Below, piece after piece: positions 1 to 9,840 of a stretch of 64,000 nucleotides of DNA. Made by a program: the position numbers and the translations under genes. The stretch is from NCBI GenBank assembly GCA_024449915.1, contig JAMZAV010006208.1, forward strand, positions 26,501 to 90,500. The letters run 5' to 3'. The notes below the pieces were generated by a model that was not told the DNA's origin, ran no database searches, and saw only the letters and a program-made list of their open reading frames with translations. This DNA comes from Sweltsa coloradensis (lineage: Eukaryota > Arthropoda > Insecta > Plecoptera > Chloroperlidae). Numbering within the stretch: the first letter of the stretch is position 1; each line of letters begins with the position of its first letter.

Positions 1-60
1 TACAGTTTATGAGTAAATTGTGACGTACTAAAATCACATTTCTCACGACTCGGACCACGA
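1..60 (+). repeat. LINE 3'-tail remnant (weak)
   Basis: Only the terminal motif TTTCTCACG of the I-group LINE tail is recognisable, just before an hcSINE head. The upstream part matches nothing else in the window. Confidence 0.3.
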
Positions 61-340
61 TCCCGGTCTGGCCCCGGCTAGAAGTTGGCTCAGAGCATAT
101 GGGTTTGCTGGCCCCACCCTTGACGACCTCCCGGGCGACGACGACCCGTGACAACCACGAACGATGACAGAGACGATAACGACAAAGACGTAAGGAATCC
201 CCCCCCATTCTTCCCTTCCTCCCCTTACCCGTGGCTGGTTCTGACGCAGCATGGCCCTCCTCCCCCCCTCCTTAGGTCTAGATGTGTTTCATAAATTACC
301 TTACGGTTGACGCGTCCTTAATCAAATAAACAAAAAAAAA
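61..340 (+). repeat. hcSINE copy, internally deleted
   Basis: First copy of the main family, called hcSINE here. The full unit is about 380 bp. It has a 5' head (GTCTGGGCCCGGGGTAGAAT, then GCATGGCTCTGCTAATCG), a middle (GTCGTCGGGGACCTTGCCCC), a GAC/GAT-rich tract ending in GACGTGAGAAACC, a CT-rich part with the hairpin GCTGGTTCTGACCAGC, and a 3' module (GCATTATGACCTAACGG, TTGACGCGTCC) followed by an A-rich tail (AATCCAAATAAACC). In this copy the head joins directly to TTGACGACC, so about 130 bp of head and middle are missing. No protein is encoded; minus-strand frames recurring in many copies are by-products of the repeat. Confidence 0.8.
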
Positions 341-345
341 TCCCT

Positions 346-450
346 AGACGGCTGGTTCTGACCAACATGGGACTTTCCACCCTTTTATCCCCCGGCCCAG
401 AGTGGCGCATATGACCTAAGCGATGACGCGCCCCTTAATCCATATATAAA
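346..450 (+). repeat. hcSINE 3' fragment
   Basis: Starts inside the GCTGGTTCTGACC hairpin and runs through the 3' module and tail. It begins in the A-rich tail of the preceding copy, in the same orientation. Confidence 0.7.
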
Positions 451-469
451 ACTTTTAAAAAAGATAAAA

Positions 470-590
470 CAATTATCACTAACACTGTATAAAACAATAA
501 ACTCAATATACAATTCATTCACTAACTATCAAGCACGCAATACAATTAACCGTACGAGTGGCGCCTAGTTTTTTCACAATAACTTATTCA
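470..590 (+). repeat. LINE 3'-tail remnant (degraded)
   Basis: AT-rich sequence ending in GTGGCGCCTAG and TTTTTTCAC, resembling the LINE hairpin and end with the central ATGACCTAACC part lost. Confidence 0.3.
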
Positions 591-600
591 TAATACTGAT

Positions 601-930
601 TATCGGGCCCTGGGTAAAGTGCCCGCAGAGCATCTGGCTATGCTAATCGTACAAGGCGATTTAAGAGAAAAAGTACAATACTCGCAAACATCAGCTAGTA
701 AAAAGAATAGTATATTTTTCTCTCCCCGAATCTAGAGGCGAGCTCTGCAATCAGTCGTCGGGGACACCTCCCTCTTCCCTTGATGACCCCCCGGCGACGA
801 TGACATAAGACGACCGCGACGTGACGAGACCCCATTTCCTCCCCTATTCCGTAGGTTGGTCCTCGATATACCATAGGCTATAGTGGTGCATTATGACCTA
901 AAGGTTGATCCGCCTTAATCAAATAAAAAG
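601..930 (+). repeat. hcSINE, near full length
   Basis: All modules are present. The head is diverged, yet both first hairpins can still form with changed bases (CGGGC/GCCCG and AGCAT/ATGCT). The GAC tract is shortened. Confidence 0.8.
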
Positions 931-1165
931 TATATTACTCTCCAAAACTAAGAGGCGATTTCTGATAGTCGTCGCGTGGAACCAGTCCTTCTACTTCGTG
1001 CCTCCCTGACGATGACCGACGTTGAGACAATGACAAACAAACGATGACAAAGAACTATGACGACCACGATGTGAGATAACGCCCCCCTTTTGTCCCACAA
1101 CCCGTGGCTGTGTTTCTGACCAGCATAGACCCCCTCACGGCCAGTTGGGCTCGTTTGACGCATCA
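926..1165 (+). repeat. hcSINE, 5' truncated and diverged
   Basis: Begins at the ACTCTCCAAAACTAAGAGGCG part inside the tail of the previous copy. The GAC tract and ACCAGCAT motif are clear; the 3' module is largely lost. Confidence 0.6.
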
Positions 1166-1204
1166 TGGGAAGTTTCTGTCCCATATCTCCAAGGCTAAAG
1201 GTGA

Positions 1205-1495
1205 TTTATGATATGATAACGGCGACAAACGTTTATTAATTTTTAATTTCATAGTGATTGATTTAACAAAATTTAACTCTAATCATGCACATTTTAAATT
1301 TTTATTCAAATAAAAAAATGTTCTTTTCCTATTCCTATCATCTCTATTCTCCAATATTTTTTATTAATTTTTTTTAAGTTAGAAAACCACATTATCATCA
1401 AACACACCATAAACTTATTTAATAACTTTCAATATCACAGGCGGCGCCACGATGACCTAACTGCTTGAAGCGCCCGAGTTTCTAAACGTCGCGTT
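1205..1495 (+). repeat. I-group LINE 3' tail
   Basis: Starts at the landmark ATGATAACGGCGACAAAC. It continues through an AT-rich 3' UTR (AGAAAACC...ATCATCAAACAC) to the terminal module CACAGGCGGCGC, ATGACCTAAC, GAAGCGCCC, TTTCT...CGTCG. The same layout occurs behind the RNase H-coding copy at 10093-12216, which identifies it as a LINE end. Confidence 0.75.
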
Positions 1496-1599
1496 TAGCG
1501 GTGTTCAGCAGCAACACAACAAAACACGCGGGACAGACGATTAATTACATTTCATGAATGAAGTAATTGTATTGGTTTCGAATATAATTAGTTTCACCT

Positions 1600-1922
1600 C
1601 GCAAAACAGCAGCTAGTTAAGTCGCGGGGAGTATATACTTACCCGAACCTAGTGAGGGCGAAGCTCTGGCAATCGCGTCGGGGACGGCTTTGCCCCCTTC
1701 CCTTTGACGACCCCCCGGCGGGACGATGAAACAAGGACACAACGAACGATGACAAAGACATGACGACCGCGATACGTGAGTGAAACCCACTCTCCCTTTT
1801 ACCCGTGCTGGTCTGACCAGCATGGGCCCCTCCTACCCCCACATCGACCCTTAGGCTAGAGTGGTGACATTATGACCTAACGGTTTGACGGCGTCCTTAA
1901 TCCAAATAAAACCAAAACCTAA
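1600..1922 (+). repeat. hcSINE, 5' truncated
   Basis: Begins at CAGCAGCTAG (head middle) and runs to AATCCAAATAAAACC. The sequence between 1496 and 1600 matches no family. Confidence 0.8.
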
Positions 1923-2689
1923 ATAATATGAATTAAAAGAAGATCCACTTGTGTTTTATATCTGTCTAGAAACATTTTCTGAAATAGGATATGGATAACT
2001 GAAATATTCACCATGTTGAATGTGTTTCACGAACTCCTCGTTCTGGAGGCTATTGTTTTGATCGTCCTATCGCAAATTTCTACCTCTCAATGCCCGCTCT
2101 TCGCGAGCGATACAAAGAAGAGAACAACAGGATAGAAAAATTCATATTTAGTGTGCCTTGTTTAAAGTTTTACTTTGCGGACGAAGTGTTTTCGCCTCGA
2201 GCGAGTTCACCGTTACTATCCGTAGCTTTTTTCCCCTCGTATAGCGGGATATCTGTCTACTTTTAAATGAGCTTTTCTCAACTAGAGTGAACTTTAACAA
2301 GAATAAACTCGAAATATGAAGGTTTCGTTCAACATTAGGTTAGTCTTAGTATACTTCAGAGCTAACGGCAAAAAGATGCACTGAAGTAAAGAAGTCAATT
2401 CGATTCATTGATTTTCGAGAAATTCTATTACATTGCTAGGTTTCAGTTTAGAAAAATAAACTGATATAGTAAAACAAAATCGGTCATTTTATGGGATTAC
2501 CCAGGTTCAGTACAAGGAACCGCTTTTTCTCCGGAGGCAGTGTGTTGTATAGGCCTATTCGAGATACACTTTACTTCAATAGGATACAGAAGATATGCGT
2601 AAACGAATAACTTACTTGTTGCGCTAGCTCTGGCGAAGTATGAACAACGACATACATTTAAAACAAGAACAGTGACAGAGAATTGAGGA
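1923..2689. other. AT-rich sequence, no feature recognised
   Basis: No open frame with protein-like content and no match to the repeat families of this window. Confidence 0.5.
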
Positions 2690-2842
2690 CGAACGCGTGA
2701 AAACCCACCGTTCTCTTCTTCCCCATTACTAGTTCTGACTAGCATGAGATTTTTTCCTTTTCATATTGTGCCTTTAGCTTAAATGGCACATTATGAACAC
2801 AACGGTTGACGTCCCGTTTAATCAAATAAATCTAAACTTAGT
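2690..2842 (+). repeat. hcSINE 3' fragment, diverged
   Basis: GACGAACGCGTGAAAACCC, a changed TAGTTCTGACTAGCATG hairpin (the stem is kept by paired changes) and the 3' module with tail. Confidence 0.65.
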
Positions 2843-3239
2843 CCTAACAGACTCATATTACTCTCAACGATCCTATGAAGAACTCTGATACCGGTGACAG
2901 CTCTGCAAATTTTCATTCCCAAGTATTTGTTTTACCAAATATAATTCCGCATATATTCACTTATTATTCTTTGCTTATCAAATCTTGTATGTACTATCCT
3001 TTATAAGCTGTAGAATACAGCCTACAATTAACACAATAAACTATAAACTACTAATCAATTTACCAATATATATCACATAGCATCCTAGTTTCTCGTGGGC
3101 GTCGTCGTCGTTTTGGTTTTAGAAAGGGTTTGTATTTCCCGCATCGGGGGAACAATCACAGTCTGACACACGGATATCAACTTACAATTAGAAAACGTTC
3201 TCATACGGGCAACACATGTGCTATGTTATTCCATAATAC
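2843..3239. other. No feature recognised
   Basis: AT-rich spacer. It contains a short GTCGTCGTCG-like stretch at 3105-3115 that may be an old LINE end; nothing else stands out. Confidence 0.4.
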
Positions 3240-3432
3240 TTAACAATTATTTTTTATTTGTTATTGTGTGCTATTATTATTATCTTCGTCATTATTTTTT
3301 AAACATGTTCTTTATAACGATAGAAACCAAAATATCATCAAACACACCATACACTCTAATTTTCAATATCACATGTGGCGCAATATGACCTAACCGGTTG
3401 AAGAGTGCCCTAGTTTTCTCAGTCGTCGTTAG
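3240..3432 (+). repeat. I-group LINE 3' tail, 5' truncated
   Basis: AT-rich UTR then TGGCGCAATATGACCTAACC and a diverged end with CAGTCGTCG. Confidence 0.7.
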
Positions 3433-3487
3433 TTCGAAGATAGTTCTACATCCTGACAAGAGATGTACCAATATGATGTGTTGCGAA

Positions 3488-3755
3488 CGTCCGGGCCTGC
3501 CCGCCCCACAACAACCCCCCGCCCCCCCGCCCCCTTCCCTGACGACTCCCCCGGCGACTATGACAATGAACACAACGACGATGACAAAGACGATGACGAC
3601 GCGACGTGAGAACCCCCCTTCCTCCCCTACACGTGGCTGGTTTTCTGCAAGCATGGGCTTCCTCCTCCCCACACCCGCTTAGGCTAGAGTGCGTATGACC
3701 TAACGGTTGACGCGTCCCTTCTCCTAAAAAACCCAAAAAAATTTTAAAAAATGTT
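3488..3755 (+). repeat. hcSINE, head truncated
   Basis: C-rich middle, GAC tract, GGCTGGTTTTCTGCAAGCATGG (hairpin broken) and 3' module. The high C content on + produces proline-rich chance frames. Confidence 0.7.
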
Positions 3756-3767
3756 AAGATCTCTCCC

Positions 3768-4135
3768 CGTCCCCCGTCTGGGCCTTTCCCCCCGTAGAAT
3801 TTGTCCCCAAAAGCATGGCTCTGCTAAACCGTAAAAGACATTTAAGAGAACAAGTCCTCTCTCGCAAACATTAGCTATAGTAATTGAAGGTAGTATTTTA
3901 CTCACTGAAAAAAGAGGCCTAGTCTCTGGCGATCGTTTGTCGAGGAACTTGCCCCCTCCCTTGACGACCCACGACGATGATGACGCAATGACACCATGAA
4001 CGATGACAGATAATGACGACTACGAGGTGAGAACCCCCCCCCTTTCCTTCTCTGCATGGGCCGCCATATCCCTAGGCTTAGAGTGGTGCATTATACCTAA
4101 CGTTGACGCGCCCTGAAACTATTGAATCAAAGTCT
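3768..4135 (+). repeat. hcSINE, near full length
   Basis: Complete head (GTCTGGGCC, GCATGGCTCTGCTAA) to the 3' module. It is joined to the previous copy through a C-rich run (CCCCGTCCCCCGTCTGGG). Confidence 0.75.
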
Positions 4136-4498
4136 AAAATGTTACGCTTTTTAAAAATTTGATACAGTGGATTCGGTACCTGAACCTCTAGAGTATTTTC
4201 CCCGTTCAGAAACCCCTGTCTTTTTTTCACCCCTGGTCATGCTGGTGACAATCGTCCCGAGGGTGTCATTCGTGCGAGATCGGCGAGATTCCACGCGGCC
4301 TTCACTTCACCATCGCTTGATTACTGAACTTAGCATCTCATTTCTATGCACGAGCGTAATAAAGACGACGAGTGGGCGGGCGGGGAGTATATTCGCTCAG
4401 GCAGGTAGTTCACAATTCGCACGCAGAGCCACTTGCAATGAATTTTAGTATAAACATCATTTGGTGAAATATAGGAAAATCGTACGCGAATTCCTAGA
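4136..4498. other. No feature recognised
   Basis: Mixed-composition spacer. A 93-codon + frame and a 66-codon minus frame lack recognisable protein features and are treated as chance. Confidence 0.4.
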
Positions 4499-4765
4499 CG
4501 TAAAATGAACCCCTTCTGAGGCCCGGCCAAGGTGGCTCCGCTATTAGCATAAGGCGATGAGTCCAGCTGGTTTACATGGGAGTATTAACTTCCTGTTACA
4601 GAGGCGAGCTCTGCGGGCGTCGTCTTTGTACCTCCCGACGACGTACAACGACGGGGACCATTTTCACCGCTTCGATGACAAAGAACGATTACGACAATGA
4701 TGTGAGAACACCCCCGCTTTATCTTCTCCTACCGTGGGCTGCATGTTCCGAGTATCCCAGCATTG
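4499..4765 (+). repeat. hcSINE, 3' truncated, diverged
   Basis: Head remnants, GAGGCGAGCTCTGC and a rearranged GAC tract ending GTGAGAACACCCCC. The 3' module is absent. Confidence 0.6.
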
Positions 4766-4777
4766 GAATTTTCCGCT

Positions 4778-4834
4778 TCTTCTCACATCATTTATTTTGT
4801 TATTTATACACTTAAGAAACCACTCTAATCATCC
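4778..4834 (+). repeat. LINE tail fragment
   Basis: TTTATTTTGTTATTTATACAC and AAACCACTCTAATCATC of the LINE UTR, cut off exactly where the next hcSINE head begins. Confidence 0.65.
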
Positions 4835-4835
4835 C

Positions 4836-5222
4836 CGGTCTGGGCCCGGGGTAGAATTGGCCCAGAGCATTGGCTCTTCTAATCGTAAAAGTGCGATTCA
4901 AGAGAAAAGTCCACCTCGCAAACATCAGCTAGAAGAGCGGAGTACTACTCCCCGAAAACTAGAGGCGAGCTCTGGCAATCGTCGTCCGAGGACCTTGCCC
5001 CTTCCCTTGACGACCCCCGGCACGGATGACAATGACACAACGAACGATGACCAAGACGATGACGACCGCGAACGTGAGAAACCCCCCTTCCTCTCTCTTC
5101 CCGTGGCTGGTTCTGACCAGCATGGGCATCTCCTCCCCCCCCCAACCCTTAGGCTAGTAGTGGTGCGTTATGAACCTAACGGTTGACGCGTCCTAATCCA
5201 AATAAAACCAAAAACAAACAAA
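4836..5222 (+). repeat. hcSINE, full length (reference copy)
   Basis: Best-preserved early copy with every module. The 6-bp stem GCTGGT/ACCAGC with a TCTG loop lies at 5106-5121. The head hairpin CTGGGCC/GGCCCAG is intact. The tail is AATCCAAATAAAACC followed by A/C-rich sequence. A copy this complete fixes the unit length at about 385 bp. Confidence 0.9.
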
Positions 5223-5255
5223 CTTTGTAACTTAATCATCAATACATACCTTTGC

Positions 5256-5650
5256 ACGCCGTCCTGGGGCCCGGGGGAATTGGCCAGAGCATGGCTCTGC
5301 TAATTCGTAAAGGCAATTCGAGAAAAAAGTCCACCTCGCAACATCAGGCTAGTATGAAGGGTAATGTATTTTACTCCCTCGAAAATAGAGGCGAGCTTCT
5401 GGTCAATCATCGTCGGGGACCTTGCCCCCTTCCTGACGACCCCCCGGCGACGATGACAGAGACAATGACACCACGACGATGACAAAGCAATGACGACCCG
5501 CGAACGTGAGAAACCCCCTTCTCCCCTGTTCCCGTGGCTGGTTCTGACCAGCATGGGCCCCTCCTCCCCCCCCCCCCCCCTTTTGCTAGAGTGGTGCATT
5601 ATGACCTAACGGTTGACGCGTCCTTAATCCAATTAAACCACCAATCAAAC
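5256..5650 (+). repeat. hcSINE, full length
   Basis: All modules present. A long C run at 5564-5581 lies before the 3' module. Confidence 0.85.
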
Positions 5651-5675
5651 AAACCTGGCATTAACTTTCTTATTT

Positions 5676-5815
5676 ATGCCCTTTCCCGTGCGGGTTCTGA
5701 CCAGCATGGGCTGCCTTTTCCGCCCCCCCCCGCCCCCCCTTTAGGTTAGAGTGGTGCATTATGACCTAACGGTTGACGCGTCCTTAATCCAAATAAAAAA
5801 CAAATAAAAAAAAAC
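5676..5815 (+). repeat. hcSINE 3' fragment
   Basis: Starts at TTTCCCGTGC...GGTTCTGACCAGCATGG just past the tail of the full copy, same orientation, intact 3' module and A-rich tail. Confidence 0.8.
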
Positions 5816-5893
5816 TTTCATATCACAGTCGGCGCAATCTGAAACCTCCCGTTGAAGCGCCCTATTTCCTTTCTCACAGTCGTCGTCGCTGAT
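5816..5893 (+). repeat. LINE 3' end fragment
   Basis: TTTCATATCACAG, a diverged GGCGCAATCTG hairpin arm, GTTGAAGCGCCC and TCACAGTCGTCGTCG. Confidence 0.7.
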
Positions 5894-5909
5894 TCTTCAA
5901 GGCTGCAGT

Positions 5910-6118
5910 ACGTCTAATTAGGAACGGTTGACGCGCGCCCCAATTTCATTAAAATTAAATCAAAAAAAAACTTTTTTAAGATACGAAGCGATGCAAAGAG
6001 ACACCACGTGATAAACCACTATTCACTCCCCACACCCCACCGCCCACCCTTACTCGTGTTGGATCTGTCCAGCACGGGTCCAGTCCTCCCCACGAGAGGC
6101 ACAATGACTTGACCGACC
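5910..6118 (+). repeat. hcSINE fragments, strongly degraded
   Basis: Two pieces: a 3' module (AACGGTTGACGCGCGCCCC) at 5925-5970, then a part from the GTGA-like end through TGTCCAGCACGGG to GAGGCACAATGACTTGACC. Confidence 0.5.
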
Positions 6119-7090
6119 TCCATCTAAGAAACTTTAAAAAAAAATTTATCATCTATACTCATTTCCGCAGAACGAGGTAATGAATCATCGTGCGATGTAG
6201 GAGCGAGCTACCTTCGTCTCGTAAACTCGTGTATTAAAACTCAGGCGTTTTCTTGTAAATATTTTTAGGCTGTAATGAAAGGAGTGCGAGAGTGACGCCC
6301 TGGGGATTCCCTGTAGTGGCCATTACCGCGGCAAACACTGTGCGCAGAGTTGGTAGACGTGAGTGTAGAACTGTCTGTGCATACGAGACGATGACTTCGC
6401 TTATTTGCAAGCTGTGGTCCAGCGGCACAAGTCATGGTCATGATTTATTTCAAGATGCTCATTGTGAATGGGAATAAGGTCGAATAGCTATGGTTCACTA
6501 AGGATTAGGTATTGATTATACATTGTGTGGCTGGAACTTTGGGCCAAATTGCTGATCCGCTCGCCGACTGACACCACAGGGACCAGTGTATGAAATTTTG
6601 AACATAAGTCATGAATTGGAAATCTAGTGGCTCTCCGTAACATATTTCCTAAAATTTGGTATATTTAAGATTTTTGAGGCTGATTAAGACAAAATTCTGT
6701 AAATCTATGGTTGTAAGACTGTCAATGTATGTTTTATTGAACACTTTGCAAAGTTTTTTGTAAGTCGGAAGCTTTTGTGCAGAGCGAAATGCTATTTGCT
6801 TAGTGCCTGTCCTATTGACGACTTGAATTGTACCCGCCTCCTGACGTCACGAGGCAACATGGCGGAATTAGTTGGTATAAATCCTCATTTCGCAGGAGTT
6901 GGAAGCCTGCTTTCACGGCGCAACACTTATCACGCTCTAACTTTTATTCTATTCCATTATTTGGGCAATAGTTAAATGAATATATTTAGCAATATATCAT
7001 TCTTGGTAACAGCGATATTTCGATTTTTTGACAACAGTCGTTGGCTTGTTATAAAACAATATACGCATCATACATGTGAAAATTAATCAA
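6119..7090. other. Non-repetitive interval with a possible CpG promoter
   Basis: Non-repeat sequence within this window. Frames of 60-66 codons exist on both strands but none is recognisable. Its only distinctive part is the CRE-like palindrome and start-codon context at 6842-6861. Confidence 0.4.
6842..6861 (+). promoter_or_regulatory. CRE-like palindrome next to a strong-context ATG
   Basis: TGACGTCA (6842-6849) is the consensus CREB/ATF site. Ten bases on lies CAACATGG, a good eukaryotic start context (A at -3, G at +4). It opens a 38-codon frame MAELVGINPHFAGVG... ending at 6975. This could be a promoter with first exon. There is no conserved protein evidence. Confidence 0.25.
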
Positions 7091-7492
7091 TCACTAAAGT
7101 TTTCTCAATAATTTATTTGACAAAACTACTGATCCGCTTTCGAACAAGACATAAAAGGGGAGCTTTAATTCCCATGTAAAATATGAACGTTGTAGCCCCA
7201 CCCGTTTGGTCAGAATCGGTTTAAATGTCACAAAAATACCGCATTAAAAATCGGGGGAAAATCTTATGTACGATATTCACGAGGAATATTTCTTCAATTC
7301 TATCCATAAACGTGGCAGATAAAGTTCAGAGATTTCGAAGGTGCCCTCCAAATTTTCATCAAGATCGCATATTATGCCGTTTGCCCGGTAGAGCGCAAAA
7401 AAAAACACCCGAGCTATTTTTTTATTGCTTTTTTTTTTGGGGGGGGGGGGGTTCAGTGAAATTGAAGTCTTCGCTTCGCTCATCTAACAAAT
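7090..7492 (+). repeat. Repeat family D copy
   Basis: Shares blocks with 47140-47860 (opposite orientation) and more distantly with 61250-61900: CACCCGTTTGGTCAGAATCGG, ATTTTCATCAAGATCGC, ATGCCGTTTGCCCGG, then an A/T/G homopolymer-rich part and TTCAGTGAAATTGAAG, TCGCTTCGCTC. The homopolymer core contains 14 consecutive G around 7440-7453. No coding capacity; the family is not classified. Confidence 0.65.
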
Positions 7493-7497
7493 AATTA

Positions 7498-7855
7498 GGC
7501 CCTCAGCATGATTCTGCTAATCGTTAAAGGCGATTCAAGAGAAAAAGTCCACCTCGCTAACATCAGCTAGTAAAAGGGGAGTATATCTCTCCCCGAAACT
7601 AGAGGCGAGCTCTGGCAATCGTCGTCGGGGACAACCCCCCCTTCCTTTGACGACCTCCCCGACGACGATGACAATGACATAACGAACGATGACAAAGTCT
7701 ATGACGACCGCGAATTGAGAATCCCCCCTTCCTCCCCTTACCCGTGGCTGGTTCTGACCAGCATGGGCTCCTCCTCCTCACCCCCCTTTAGGCTAGAGTG
7801 ATGCATTATGACCTAACGGTTGACGCGTCCTTTAAAAAAAAAACAAAAAAAAAAC
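7498..7855 (+). repeat. hcSINE, nearly full length
   Basis: Lacks only the first hairpin. Hairpin 4 is present as GGGGAG/CTCCCC. The 3' module is followed by an A-rich tail. Confidence 0.85.
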
Positions 7856-7857
7856 TT

Positions 7858-7992
7858 TTTCTCCCCCTCCCCTATACTCGTGGCTGGTTCTGACCAGCAT
7901 GGACTCCTCCTCCCGATATCCCCTAGGCTAGAGTGGTGTATTATGACCTAACGGTTGACGCGTTCTTAATCCAAATAAACCAAAAACCTAAC
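7858..7992 (+). repeat. hcSINE 3' fragment
   Basis: Begins in the CT-rich part right after the preceding A-rich tail; intact GCTGGTTCTGACCAGC hairpin and 3' module. Confidence 0.8.
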
Positions 7993-8215
7993 TAGTTGAA
8001 GTTCCCTTATGTCGTACCAACATTATACAAGAAACATTTACAGAATAATAATAATCATCATAACTCAGTTCCAACTATGTCGGGTTGAGTGGTGGTTTTC
8101 CACCATTATCAATAATCAATAATGTTTAAAATAATTATTTAACCTTAAGTAAATAATAAATACATTTCTCGTTTGAACGAACCAAGAGGTACGGAAAAAC
8201 GCTCTTTGCATAAAA

Positions 8216-8440
8216 GATGACAACTTGACGACCTCCCCGACGACGCCGACGACGAGGACAATGCCACCACGGACGATGACGAATACGATGACGACCGCGA
8301 CGTGAGAAACATTATTTTCTCCTCCTATACCCGTGGCTGGCTCTGACCAGCATTGGACTTTCCTACTCATATTTCCTCCTTAGACTACAGTGACGTATAA
8401 TGACCTAACGGTTTATGCACCCTTGAACCTAATAATTAAA
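8216..8440 (+). repeat. hcSINE, 5' truncated
   Basis: Starts at CTTGACGACCTCCCCGACG and keeps the GAC tract, the hairpin (GGCTCTGACCAGC) and a diverged 3' module. Confidence 0.75.
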
Positions 8441-8577
8441 TATAAAAAAGTACAACGTCGTTTTAGACCTTAATATTCAATCTCACACCTGCATTAACTC
8501 ATCTCATCAACTTTCATTATCACAGGCGGCGCAATATGACCAAACCGGTTGAAGCCCTAGTTTCTCACGTCGCCTAT
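8441..8577 (+). repeat. LINE 3' tail, short
   Basis: TTCATTATCACAGGCGGCGC, ATGACCAAACCGGTTGAAG and CTAGTTTCTCACGTCG. Confidence 0.75.
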
Positions 8578-9187
8578 CTCTTGGATTCCTTCATCATAAC
8601 CAAAACACCATCATTTTGTCTTTGCATTAAAATAATCTGTTTACCCTACCCAACCTGGTAGTACTTCTATCAAGGAGTTATACATTTTATCTATCTTATT
8701 TTTAGTTTTTTCAACCTTCATAATATCCTTCCAATGTAAATAAAACGAACATTACAAAACTCTTTTGAATAAAACATCAGCAACCCCTGGCCCCGATGAA
8801 AAACTTTGAGAAAGTTTAATAGTTGAATGTGTAATAGAGACCCACTTGCAAAGCGCTATGGGGGAAACGCTTTTCTTTCTGTGGAAATGTTTGTAAAGAC
8901 TGAAAATGGCGGTTTCTTTGTTGGAGAAACAATCGAGCGCAAATAACGCATTTTGTTAGTCAATTACATCGTGAGTTCACAATAAGGGGATCAACGGAGT
9001 GTTTCAAAACCGAGCAGAAATATTCTGAAAGTCTAGTTTTATAGGTAGGAAAGATAATTCCATTCCGAGATTACATGTTATATAGCTAAAGAAAACTTCT
9101 GCTGTTTGTTTATTCATAATCAAGGAATTAAGGGTTTTTATTTTAATTTAAAAACAAAAAAAGTTAATGAAACACCATAAACTCATT
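8578..9187. other. No feature recognised
   Basis: AT-rich spacer without repeat matches or convincing frames. Confidence 0.4.
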
Positions 9188-9305
9188 TGATGATGACAAT
9201 GACACAACGAACGATGACAAAGACGATGACGACCGCGACGTAAGAAACCCCCCTTCCTCCCCTTACCCATGGCTGGTTCTGACCAGCATGGGCCCCTCCT
9301 CCCCC
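9188..9305 (+). repeat. hcSINE middle fragment
   Basis: GAC tract to the CT-rich part. It stops in a run of C, where the head of the next copy starts. Confidence 0.8.
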
Positions 9306-9683
9306 CCCCCGTCTGGGCCCGGGGCAGAATTGGCCCAGAGCATGGCTCTGCTAATCGTAAAGGCGATTCAAGAGAAAAAGTCCACCTCGCAAACATCAGC
9401 TAGTAAGAGCGGAGTATCTTACACCCCGAAACTAGAGGCGAGCTCTGGCAATCGTCGTCGGGGACCTTGCCCCATTCCCTTGACGACCCCCCGGCGACGA
9501 TGACAATGACACAACGAACGGTGACAAAGACAATGACAACAGCGACGTGAGAAACCCCCCTTTCCTCCCGTTACCCGTAGCTGGTTCTAAACAGCATGGA
9601 CCCCTCCTCCCACCCCCCTTAGGACTAGAGTGGTGCATTATGACCTAACGGTTGACGCGTCCTTAATCCAAATAAACCAAAAT
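9306..9683 (+). repeat. hcSINE, full length
   Basis: The first three stems are readable: CTGGGCC 9313-9319 with GGCCCAG 9332-9338; AGAGC 9337-9341 with GCTCT 9345-9349; AATCG 9353-9357 with CGATT 9364-9368. The GCTGGT stem is broken here by two substitutions. The 3' module and tail are intact. Confidence 0.9.
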
Positions 9684-9753
9684 CCCCCCCCCCCATAGGC
9701 TAGAGTGGTTGCATTATGACCTAACGGTTGACGCGTCCTTAATCCAATAAACC
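9684..9753 (+). repeat. hcSINE 3' fragment
   Basis: Only the C run, TAGGCTAGAGTGG and the 3' module, inserted in the tail of the full copy. Confidence 0.75.
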
Positions 9754-9828
9754 AAATCATTTCATTAACTTTCAAAATATAAAATATGACCGAACCGGAC
9801 GAAGCGATCTAGTTTCTCACGTTGTATT
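9754..9828 (+). repeat. LINE 3' end, diverged
   Basis: TTTCATTAACTTTC, ATGACCGAACCGGACGAAG and CTAGTTTCTCACG; the left hairpin arm is lost. Confidence 0.65.
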
Positions 9829-9840
9829 CAGATTCCATCA

